Shown in pieces: positions 5,600 to 12,457 of a DNA stretch of 22,433 bases. The notes below the pieces were generated by a model. That model did not search any database, was not told where the DNA came from, and worked only from the letters and a program-made list of their open reading frames with translations. Source of the DNA: a virus; IMG/VR virus record IMGVR_UViG_3300048029_000018, positions 1-22,433 of that record; one strand, written 5' to 3'. Position numbers and translations under genes: made by a program. The stretch's first letter is position 1. The number at the start of each line of letters is the position of its first letter.

Positions 5600-7498
5600 A
5601 TGGACATCCTAGACTTAGACATGCAAGACGCTGCTATCCAAGGAACGGAAAAGCAATGGGTTCCGCCATCATCTTTTCCTGACCTGACCACACAGGACAG
5701 GATAGCTATTGACCTTGAGACCAGAGACCCAAACATCAAGACACTTGGTCCAGGCTGGTGTCGTGGTGACGGGTATATCATTGGCGTTGCGATAGCAGCG
5801 GGTGAGTTCGTTGGTTACTACCCCATTCAGCATGAGTCCGGCGAGAACTTCTCGAAGAAGAAAGTCTTTGCTTGGCTGAAGAAGCAGATGGAAACACCTC
5901 ACATAGAAAAAGTCATGCACAATGCGATGTATGATTTAGGCTGGTTACGATGGGCAGGGATCGAGGTTCAAGGACCGATTATCGACACCATGATAGCCGC
6001 GCCTTTATTAAACGAGAACCGCATGTACTACAACCTAGACTCACTTGCTCGTGAGTATTTGAGCGAACGCAAGGACGAGAAGGTTTTGAAGGCAGCGGCG
6101 GCAGCGTTTGGTGTAGATGCCAAGGGCGGAATGTGGCGGTTGCCGTCACACTTTGTTGGTCCATATGCCGAGCAGGATGCAGCGGTCACACTGAGGCTCT
6201 GGGACAGGCTACGCGCTGACCTGATAAAGGACGAGTGTACCAGTATCTTTAAGCTTGAGTCAGACTTACTGCCTGTTCTTTTGGACATGAAGACCAGAGG
6301 TGTAAGAGTAGACGTGGGTAAGGCAGAGCAGACACAGAAGATACTGCGCGGAAAAGAAGAAGAGCTTCTACTTGAAATAAAGAATCTTACCAATGTCGAT
6401 GTTGAGCCTTGGGTCGCCACATCTATAGCAAAGGCGTTCGACGCTGTTGGGCTGACCTACCAGAGGACAGAGAATACGGATGCTCCGTCCTTTACAAAAC
6501 AGTTTCTTGCGAACCACGAGCACCCACTGGCGCAGAAGATTGTACGCCTTCGTGAGTTTAACAAAGCCAACACGACATTTGTTGAGACTATTCTTGAACA
6601 TGCGCATGACGGTCGAATCCATTGTGACTTTAATCCTCTTCGTTCAGATGACGGAGGCACTGTAACCGGGCGGTTTTCTTCAAGCAACCCAAACCTCCAA
6701 CAAATCCCTGCTCGTGACCCTGAGATTAAAGCCATGATACGCGGCTTGTTTATCCCAGAAGAAGGATGTAAGTGGGGGTCGTTTGACTATGCCTCACAAG
6801 AACCGCGCTGGCTTGCTCATTACTGTTCTACACTAAAAGGGGCAAACCGTCACCCGCAGATCGACGATGTGGTTAAGATGTACCATGATGGAGATGCAGA
6901 CTTCCATCAAATGGTGGCAGACATAGCGGGTATTAGCCGTAAGCAAGCCAAAACTGTTAACCTTGGTATTATGTACGGCATGGGCATTGCTAAATTAGCT
7001 GGTGTCATGGACATCACTGACGAAGAAGCAAAGTCTTTGCTAAACCAGTATCATCAAAAGGTGCCCTTCGTTAAGGGCATTGCGGACATGACCAAGAACC
7101 GCGCGGAAAATATCGGGCACATCCGTACATGGCTGGGACGTAAGTGTAGATTTGATATGTGGCAACCGAAGTCTTATGGTTTCCAGAAGCCGATGCAGTT
7201 AGAAGCGGCGGCTAAAGAATATGGTGGTAAAGCCGCCATTAAACGTGCCTTTACATACAAGGCATTGAACAGATTGATTCAAGGATCAAGTGCTGACCAG
7301 ACCAAAAAAGCGATGGTTGATTGCTATGCAGAGGGGTTACTTCCTATGCTCACGGTACATGACGAACTTTGTTTCAACATCGAGAGTCAGGAACAAGCAG
7401 ACAAAATAACAGAGATAATGACAACGTGTGTTCCTAACTTAAACATACCCTTTGAAGTTGATGCTGCAATCGTAGACAACTGGGGGGAAGTAGAGTGA
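5600..7498 (+). CDS. polA: Family A DNA polymerase with 3'-5' exonuclease domain, Leu at the Phe762 site
   Basis: The replicative polymerase, 632 residues from ATG 5600, chosen because GAGG (5588-5591) is 8 bases upstream; in-frame ATGs at 5576 and 5582 are possible. Residues about 33-210 form a DnaQ-like proofreading domain with all key residues: D38-x-E40 (DLE), D112, Y189 and D193 (YAEQD). The polymerase domain has motif A D396 with E401 (DYASQEPR), motif B R447/K451/Y459 (RKQAKTVNLGIMYG) and motif C HDE (587-589). The residue matching E. coli Phe762 is Leu455, a natural variant of viral PolA reported to alter speed, fidelity and dideoxynucleotide selectivity. The 5'-nuclease domain of bacterial Pol I is absent, as usual in phages. 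Motif A reads ASQEP where SQIEL is usual, but the catalytic Asp and steric-gate Glu remain. Confidence 0.95.
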   Translation: MDILDLDMQDAAIQGTEKQWVPPSSFPDLTTQDRIAIDLETRDPNIKTLGPGWCRGDGYIIGVAIAAGEFVGYYPIQHESGENFSKKKVFAWLKKQMETPHIEKVMHNAMYDLGWLRWAGIEVQGPIIDTMIAAPLLNENRMYYNLDSLAREYLSERKDEKVLKAAAAAFGVDAKGGMWRLPSHFVGPYAEQDAAVTLRLWDRLRADLIKDECTSIFKLESDLLPVLLDMKTRGVRVDVGKAEQTQKILRGKEEELLLEIKNLTNVDVEPWVATSIAKAFDAVGLTYQRTENTDAPSFTKQFLANHEHPLAQKIVRLREFNKANTTFVETILEHAHDGRIHCDFNPLRSDDGGTVTGRFSSSNPNLQQIPARDPEIKAMIRGLFIPEEGCKWGSFDYASQEPRWLAHYCSTLKGANRHPQIDDVVKMYHDGDADFHQMVADIAGISRKQAKTVNLGIMYGMGIAKLAGVMDITDEEAKSLLNQYHQKVPFVKGIADMTKNRAENIGHIRTWLGRKCRFDMWQPKSYGFQKPMQLEAAAKEYGGKAAIKRAFTYKALNRLIQGSSADQTKKAMVDCYAEGLLPMLTVHDELCFNIESQEQADKITEIMTTCVPNLNIPFEVDAAIVDNWGEVE

Positions 7499-7507
7499 GG
7501 CATACAT

Positions 7508-7726
7508 ATGTTCACAGCAATACTATTCGCGTGTCATGCACTGCTAACAGACCAGTGTATGCAACTAACAGACGACAGAGGTCCTTACAGAACTGAGAGA
7601 GAATGCGAAGTTCGCGTGATGGAAATGATTGATGACACTGTAAGGATATGGAAGCAGTATGATGCGCCTGTATTGATACAAGGTTATAAGTGTGTAAAGG
7701 GACAGACAAATGTTTCAGCAACCTAA
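7508..7726 (+). CDS. Small Cys-containing, possibly exported protein of unknown function
   Basis: A 72-residue protein 9 bases after polA, with a GAGG ribosome-binding site overlapping the polA stop region. The N-terminus is short and hydrophobic (MFTAILFACHALLT) and may be a weak signal sequence or a membrane-contacting helix. Four cysteines (9, 17, 33, 62) and the text RGPYRTERECEVRVMEMI recall small periplasmic-like proteins of Alphaproteobacteria and their phages; in those the cysteines may form disulfides. It is too short and has too few hydrophobic segments to be called a holin. Function unknown. Confidence 0.6.
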   Translation: MFTAILFACHALLTDQCMQLTDDRGPYRTERECEVRVMEMIDDTVRIWKQYDAPVLIQGYKCVKGQTNVSAT

Positions 7727-7892
7727 CTGCTGGTGCTGCGGCACACAATTAATTTGGGGCGGGGATCACGATCAAGAAGACATGGACGGAAGACAGTATA
7801 TAGAGTCAAACCTGTCCTGCCCTAATTGCAATGCGTTTTATCTAATGTATCAGCCGCTAGACAGCGATTCTCAGGGACCTGAAGGTACATAG
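7710..7892 (+). CDS. Small zinc-ribbon-like protein
   Basis: A 60-residue protein overlapping the end of the previous gene by 17 bases. Two cysteine pairs, CWCCG (7-11) and CPNC (37-40), separated by about 26 residues, have the spacing of a zinc ribbon; the middle carries a polar Asp/Glu-rich segment (GGDHDQEDMDGRQY). Similar tiny proteins are common at the ends of phage early operons, with unknown roles (nucleic-acid or protein binding). It is the last plus-strand gene. Its final codons include the left arm of the downstream terminator hairpin. Confidence 0.65.
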   Translation: MFQQPNCWCCGTQLIWGGDHDQEDMDGRQYIESNLSCPNCNAFYLMYQPLDSDSQGPEGT

Positions 7893-7934
7893 ACACAGCT
7901 ATCCTTCACGAAGGCCCTGAGAATTGAAGTTTTT
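7865..7934 (+). terminator. Terminator-like hairpin at the convergence of the two operons
   Basis: CGATTCTCAGGG (7865-7876) and CCCTGAGAATTG (7915-7926) can form a 12-base-pair stem with one G-U pair, closing a 38-base loop that itself contains a small hairpin (CCTTCACGAAGG). The stem is followed by AAG and TTTTT (7930-7934). This fits a factor-independent terminator for the plus-strand replication operon, although the loop is unusually long. Reading on the minus strand there is no T-run after the stem. Confidence 0.55.
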
Positions 7935-7945
7935 ATTGAGTAAAA

Positions 7946-8107
7946 TCAGTCACTTGTGGAGCAGGTTTCACCCTGGCAACAGTCGTAAATTACCTGCCCA
8001 CAGGTAACACACTGCTCGTGACCATGCACAAATACAGTTTTTAGCTCCTCACCGCAGCGGTCGCACCGCTTGCAGTGGCGTTTTATCTCAGGCTTCTGCG
8101 TTGTCAT
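7946..8107 (-). CDS. 53-residue zinc-ribbon protein, last gene of the late operon
   Basis: A short gene that usual ORF cut-offs miss. It starts at ATG 8107 inside the end of the lysozyme gene (20-base overlap), with GAGG about 8 bases upstream, and stops at 7946. The product begins MTTQKPEIKRHCKRCDRCGE and carries cysteine pairs HCKRCDRCG, CVTCG and DCC, then a final Cys in GETCSTSD. CxxC pairs before and after a short beta-type segment (ELKTVFVHGHEQ) are the plan of a zinc ribbon. The function is unknown. Placement after lysozyme, coupling and codon sense support it being real. It faces a second Zn-ribbon gene across the terminator. Confidence 0.7.
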   Translation of the reverse strand: MTTQKPEIKRHCKRCDRCGEELKTVFVHGHEQCVTCGQVIYDCCQGETCSTSD

Positions 8108-8558
8108 CAGCCAATCCTCTCATTCTTGCTACTAAACGCCGTGCGCGGTTAGGGACTTGAGTATACCACTTGGAGTCTACCATCTCGTCGGCTGCGGAGT
8201 TGAAATCCCGCGCGTCCACCCCAGCCTTCATGCCCTTAAATTTTGACAGCCGAGGGTAACCAAGGTTAAACATCATGTTCGCAATGATTAACTGACACTC
8301 CTCTGGCAACTCATTCCAGTCTGAGTACAGGCGGTGACAATCATCTAGCGTTACAGCTATATCAAGCTTGAACACATTATCTACACGCTCTTGCTCAATG
8401 ACAGTGCCGACAGGCTTACCGTACTCAGGGTCGTCCTTCTTAATCAGGTGACCAATGCCGAAGGTCGGCAGATTTAGGTGGTCCAAATATATCTCGTACT
8501 TACAGCCCTCGTCAGAAGCAAGCTCCTGCCGTAGCTGGTCTATCGTTGTAGATTTCAT
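8088..8558 (-). CDS. Endolysin, T4-type lysozyme (GH24 muramidase)
   Basis: A 156-residue protein that should cleave the N-acetylmuramic acid to N-acetylglucosamine bond of peptidoglycan at the end of infection. It has the E-x8-D-x5-T catalytic pattern of phage T4 lysozyme: Glu17, Asp26 and Thr32 (DEGCKYEIYLDHLNLPTFGI), followed by GHLI. The C-terminal half holds the helical segment ANMMFNLGYPRLSKFKGM and the KWYTQVPNRARRLVARM stretch typical of the family. Length is close to T4 lysozyme (164). No signal peptide or signal-arrest-release helix is visible, so export should need a holin, which I do not find in the window. The ATG overlaps the stop of the upstream virion gene (ATGA); it is the second-last gene of the late operon. 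Confidence 0.9.
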   Translation of the reverse strand: MKSTTIDQLRQELASDEGCKYEIYLDHLNLPTFGIGHLIKKDDPEYGKPVGTVIEQERVDNVFKLDIAVTLDDCHRLYSDWNELPEECQLIIANMMFNLGYPRLSKFKGMKAGVDARDFNSAADEMVDSKWYTQVPNRARRLVARMRGLADDNAEA

Positions 8559-11500
8559 TGGTTTCTCTCAAATATTTGCAGGTTCTTCAAAGCGTCAATT
8601 GGATTGCCGCTGGAAAGTAAACCAATTATACCACCACTGCCCTGTGGCTGTGAAGTAGGTGCGGGAGCCGCCACTTGGGCAGGAACGGCCCCCGCTTGCG
8701 CTGCCGCTGGAGGAGGTACGGCTGCTGCAACTGGTTGTTGTGTTTGTGGTGCACTAGGTGCAAGGTCCGGGGTCCGAGGTTCTTCGACCTGTGCTTCGGG
8801 TTCAGGCTGTGCCCCAAGCTTACGACTGCGGAACTCGTTTCTAATTCTAAAAATCTCAGACATCGGAAGATTGTTTCCGTTTTGGCGCACACGCTTCCTG
8901 ATTTCTTTTGACGGCTTGAAGGGAACAAAACGTCCTTGCATCAGGGCCGTGACTTCAGCGACCTTGTTCTTTTTTAGTGTTCTACGGATCTCCGCGTCAG
9001 ATATGCCTAGCTTACGCATGTTCTGCACGACACGATACATCTCATTCATTACTCTAAGACGCGATTCGTTAGCTTCTGTATATGTGTCTATAGCGTTCTG
9101 AGGGTCAAGTTGGCTGCGAGTACTCACCGCAGTATTAAATATCTGAGACGTGCTTTGCAGCGCACGTCCGTATTCATAGCCACGATACATCATAATGTTC
9201 TCAGGCTTAACCTCGTTTTCGGTAATGCCCGTGAACGCTCTGAAAATTTCCTGTGCAACTCGGCGTTCGTTTCCGTTCGGGTCTGTGGTGTCAGACATTA
9301 GTGACCGGGCAAAGCGTCCGAATTCCATCCCCGGATCTTGTGTTTCTTTTCTCATGCCCTTCAGTGTGATGGGAGCCGCTCCAGGCACGAATGAGTCTGC
9401 GATATGAAAGAAGCTCTTCATAGCTTTATCGCCAACGGTGTCTTCATCACGATAGACTTTTGCACCAGTCTGTGTTCTACCGCCTCGAACGGTGGCGTCG
9501 ACAATCCGTTCTGTAATGATTGACTCACTGCCAAAGGGAGCGAATATCTCACCAACAGAACCTAAAATAGCATCTGATGCAATCTTACCAGTATCACTTC
9601 CCATCTCCTCACCTCGGTTGACTGCATTCAATACAGCAAGAAAAGGACGCTGAAGATAATCGTATGGGTTAGTGTAGCTGTAATCAATATAGCCAGTGAC
9701 GCGACCTTTTTTGTCTACACTTGTTGGTATCAATCTACTGTTCTGCTGCCAAGGTGCTGCGGTCTCACGAACAGCTTCCATCTGCTCCTCTGACACACCC
9801 GTCAAATCCATTGCCATCTTTTGTATGGTTGCAGGTGCAACGAACATAGTCATGGTTGAACCCATCAACCGACGCATGCCTATTTCACGAACCTTGGCAT
9901 TGGAACTTGCCAGTTCGTCAAGAGACTGTTTCAGTGTGTTTGCGCTGGTACGAATAATTTCTGCCGGGAAGGCGATAAAGTTACCAACAGGAAGCTTGCG
10001 GAGACTTTTCACGATCTCAGGCACACGTTCATAGTTTGGCACAGTATTCTTCACAATGTCAGCGGCATACTCATCAGAGCTTTTGCCAAAAGCAGCACGA
10101 ACCTCTGCCTCGGAGCCAAGGGCTTTTAGTATCTTATTCTTTTCGAACTCGAAGTTGTACACCTTCCAGACATCATCGCCACCTTGATAAAAGTCCCTAG
10201 CCTTTCTGTTTACACCAGATAAAAAGCTTCCCGCCTTACCTCTGCGAAACGTGTCGGCAAAGCTTCCTGATGAGGGGATGCCCAAGTCGTCTATCTCTGC
10301 GACTCTTGTCCCACCTAGACCTTCTGAAATAAGACGGTCCATCTCTCTGATTTGTGATTGTGTTCCAACAACTCCAAGCCTCTGTAGGTTTTGGAAGTAG
10401 TCGGCCTTGTCAGCGCGTTTGTTGATGTTGTTCCATACTAAACCAACACTGTCCCACAGGTTGGCACCAGCGCCAACATTACCTTGCATTGTCGCAAAAA
10501 GGCCAGCGGATGTTACGTTACGGACCTGTGTGATCGGAGAGTAAATAGTTTTACTGGCCTGAGAAATACCTTTTGCTCTTAGAAAGGCAGAGTAGGTTGA
10601 ACGAGCAATGTTGCCCATAGTTCCTGCGTTTCCAATCACCATGCTTGTAAGGTCGTTATATAATCTTCTAGTTACATATTTTCCCTGTAGAGAACCAAAG
10701 CCCTCACCTAAAGCCTCTTCTGCGTACTTGGCTTTTTCCGCCATTGGCAGTCTTGCATAAGCCTCGGAGCTTAGTACGAGACCTTCTGCCCCGTCGACAA
10801 GATTGTTGTTTACATATCCATAAAAATCATCAATGGCACGGAACTCAGCCATGTCAGCAACGGTGCTGATAAACGCTTCCTGCGGGTCTTTGACCTCACC
10901 AAGCAGACGACGAAGCTGTTCTGGTACCGCTTGTCTTGTAGCAAACAGTCCTGTCTTAATTTTATTTTTAGCAATACGAGTTGGAGTACTAGATTTTTGT
11001 TTGCCTGCACCAGGAAGCTTCCTGTTAGATCCAGCATACTGAGAGACATAGTCATCGGTAAGTCTTTGTGCGTATTCGTCAGTGAGACGTAGCCCCGTAG
11101 CTAATTCAGTGATGTCCCCGTCTTCTATACGATGCCCCTTTTCTAGCATCTCTTCGCCTATTTTTTTCGCTAGTTCGGGATTGTCTTTAAAAAACTGAAT
11201 AGTCTTGCCACGTTCTGCTACAAACTCGTCAGAACCAATGTAAGTCTTGTCTTCAAATATTTTGTAACGACGGCGAAGATACGAGCCAATGTTTTCTTTT
11301 ATGGCTTCTATGACTTTTTCATTTCCTTGATTCGTCAAATAATCCGAGTTGACAATATCATTTGATAACTTATCCACTTGCTGCCGCATTGCTTTGGCAG
11401 GTTCAGCCATGAACGTAGGCAAAGAGCTTAGTTCAGAAGTTCCTGTAAGATACTCATAAAGTCTGTTGTTAAGTTCGCTTCTGGCAATAGGAGACCCGTC

Positions 11501-12448
11501 CATCATAACTTGCTCAGACTTGCCCATCGCATCATCAATGTTTTTCTGCAAGGTACGAAGCGTTGTTGCTGCCTGATTAATGTCTGCCTCGACCTTACCC
11601 GTAATTCTGGAAGACTCTTCGAACATCTCTTGCGTCATGTTTCCGCGTGAACGAAACACAGATAAGAAGGAGTTGACGCCGTTGCCGACCAAAGTGTCTT
11701 GTTCTGCAATTTCTGCAATCGGCTTGCCAATAGCTTTACCAGTTGCCAGTACGCCACGGGCAACAGGAGAAACAATAGGGGCTGAAGCTTTGACAGTCAT
11801 CTTGCCACCAAACCCAACGGCTTTTAGCGCAGGTTCGACAGCGGCAGTGGCACCCATTGCTTCAAGCGCAACCTTTACTCTGTTGCCAATCTGAGCGGCA
11901 GCAAGTTCTCTGCCCTCTAGCCCTATGGTGTCAATGGTTTTTGTGGGTCCAGCGTCAAAAAAGTCCCCGATAGTGGTTACACCATCTGTAGCCACAACCG
12001 CATCCGTCACACCAGCCGCGCCAATCTGTGCAGCTTTCTGTGCTAGGTTCGGAAGATTTTTTATACGGCTTAGTTTGCTAACAGCACCAGCCGCTCCCAA
12101 ACCTGGGATAACAAATTGTGTGATGACTTCCGCAATCTCACCCGCAGCACCTTCAGGGTCTATACCTGCGGCGGCACGAATACCATCGAAAGCTTCTGTA
12201 ACATCACGAGAGTAGCTAGTGTCAAGTGCAAGGTCCACGGCAGAAGCACCGAGTTCCGCGATCCCCTGTGGGATGGCAAGCAAACCAGATGCTACACCTT
12301 CAGCAATCTCCTGTGTCGTTGACTCTTGGGTCTCGGACATAGGTTCTGGAGCGGACTCACCAAAGAGTTGCTGTTCTTCAGGAGCGGACTCACCAAAGAG
12401 TTGCTGTTCCTCCTCAACAGGAACACCAAAGAGTTGCTGTTCAACCAT
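8555..12448 (-). CDS. Very large internal/ejection-type virion protein (1297 aa)
   Basis: The largest gene, with a strong AAGGAGG ribosome-binding site 4 bases before the ATG. I assign it to the virion because it lies between other structural genes and lysozyme, as T7 gene 16 and similar large ejection proteins do; no enzyme motif is visible. The N-terminus has three copies of EQQLFG at 11-residue spacing (residues 3-30). Residues about 46-75 and 103-125 are glycine/alanine-rich and partly hydrophobic (VITQFVIPGLGAAGAV). The middle is long and helical with charged segments, a plan common to proteins that cross the cell envelope with the DNA. The C-terminal 100 residues are Pro/Gln/Ala-rich (low complexity), ending in a hydrophobic GGIIGLLSSGNP segment. 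I see no transglycosylase signature. Exact role unproven. Confidence 0.75.
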   Translation of the reverse strand: MVEQQLFGVPVEEEQQLFGESAPEEQQLFGESAPEPMSETQESTTQEIAEGVASGLLAIPQGIAELGASAVDLALDTSYSRDVTEAFDGIRAAAGIDPEGAAGEIAEVITQFVIPGLGAAGAVSKLSRIKNLPNLAQKAAQIGAAGVTDAVVATDGVTTIGDFFDAGPTKTIDTIGLEGRELAAAQIGNRVKVALEAMGATAAVEPALKAVGFGGKMTVKASAPIVSPVARGVLATGKAIGKPIAEIAEQDTLVGNGVNSFLSVFRSRGNMTQEMFEESSRITGKVEADINQAATTLRTLQKNIDDAMGKSEQVMMDGSPIARSELNNRLYEYLTGTSELSSLPTFMAEPAKAMRQQVDKLSNDIVNSDYLTNQGNEKVIEAIKENIGSYLRRRYKIFEDKTYIGSDEFVAERGKTIQFFKDNPELAKKIGEEMLEKGHRIEDGDITELATGLRLTDEYAQRLTDDYVSQYAGSNRKLPGAGKQKSSTPTRIAKNKIKTGLFATRQAVPEQLRRLLGEVKDPQEAFISTVADMAEFRAIDDFYGYVNNNLVDGAEGLVLSSEAYARLPMAEKAKYAEEALGEGFGSLQGKYVTRRLYNDLTSMVIGNAGTMGNIARSTYSAFLRAKGISQASKTIYSPITQVRNVTSAGLFATMQGNVGAGANLWDSVGLVWNNINKRADKADYFQNLQRLGVVGTQSQIREMDRLISEGLGGTRVAEIDDLGIPSSGSFADTFRRGKAGSFLSGVNRKARDFYQGGDDVWKVYNFEFEKNKILKALGSEAEVRAAFGKSSDEYAADIVKNTVPNYERVPEIVKSLRKLPVGNFIAFPAEIIRTSANTLKQSLDELASSNAKVREIGMRRLMGSTMTMFVAPATIQKMAMDLTGVSEEQMEAVRETAAPWQQNSRLIPTSVDKKGRVTGYIDYSYTNPYDYLQRPFLAVLNAVNRGEEMGSDTGKIASDAILGSVGEIFAPFGSESIITERIVDATVRGGRTQTGAKVYRDEDTVGDKAMKSFFHIADSFVPGAAPITLKGMRKETQDPGMEFGRFARSLMSDTTDPNGNERRVAQEIFRAFTGITENEVKPENIMMYRGYEYGRALQSTSQIFNTAVSTRSQLDPQNAIDTYTEANESRLRVMNEMYRVVQNMRKLGISDAEIRRTLKKNKVAEVTALMQGRFVPFKPSKEIRKRVRQNGNNLPMSEIFRIRNEFRSRKLGAQPEPEAQVEEPRTPDLAPSAPQTQQPVAAAVPPPAAAQAGAVPAQVAAPAPTSQPQGSGGIIGLLSSGNPIDALKNLQIFERNQ
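12348..12442 (-). repeat. Three tandem 33-bp repeats encoding EQQLFG units
   Basis: A 29-base segment at 12348-12376 is repeated identically at 12381-12409 (period 33), and its last 19 bases recur at 12424-12442. In protein terms this gives EQQLFG at 11-residue spacing at the start of the 1297-residue protein. Near-identity at DNA level points to recent slippage or unequal recombination, so copy number may vary between related phages. Confidence 0.9.
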
Positions 12449-12457
12449 GAAACCTCC

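Noticed and set aside
7508-7726. 72-residue protein as a holin
   Set aside because: Only one short hydrophobic stretch at the N-terminus, four cysteines and a charged remainder; also on the early strand, not with lysozyme.
7930-7945. TTTTA-TTGAG-TAAAA as a separate bidirectional terminator hairpin
   Set aside because: A 5-bp AT-only stem is too weak alone; kept only as part of the larger terminator region.
8604-9101. Plus-strand open frame of 165 residues, Cys/Gly/Ala-rich start
   Set aside because: It is the antisense of the Pro/Gln/Ala-rich C-terminus of the 1297-residue virion protein; the low complexity on the coding strand explains the long open frame.
12348-12448. EQQLFG repeats as sliding-clamp-binding motifs (QLxLF-like)
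   Set aside because: The Gln is not at the needed spacing before Leu-Phe (Glu occupies that place), and a virion protein has no evident need to bind a clamp.
8555-12448. 1297-residue protein as a lytic transglycosylase/T7 gp16 homologue
   Set aside because: I cannot find the catalytic Glu-Ser type motif of transglycosylases in its N-terminus; only size and position resemble gp16.
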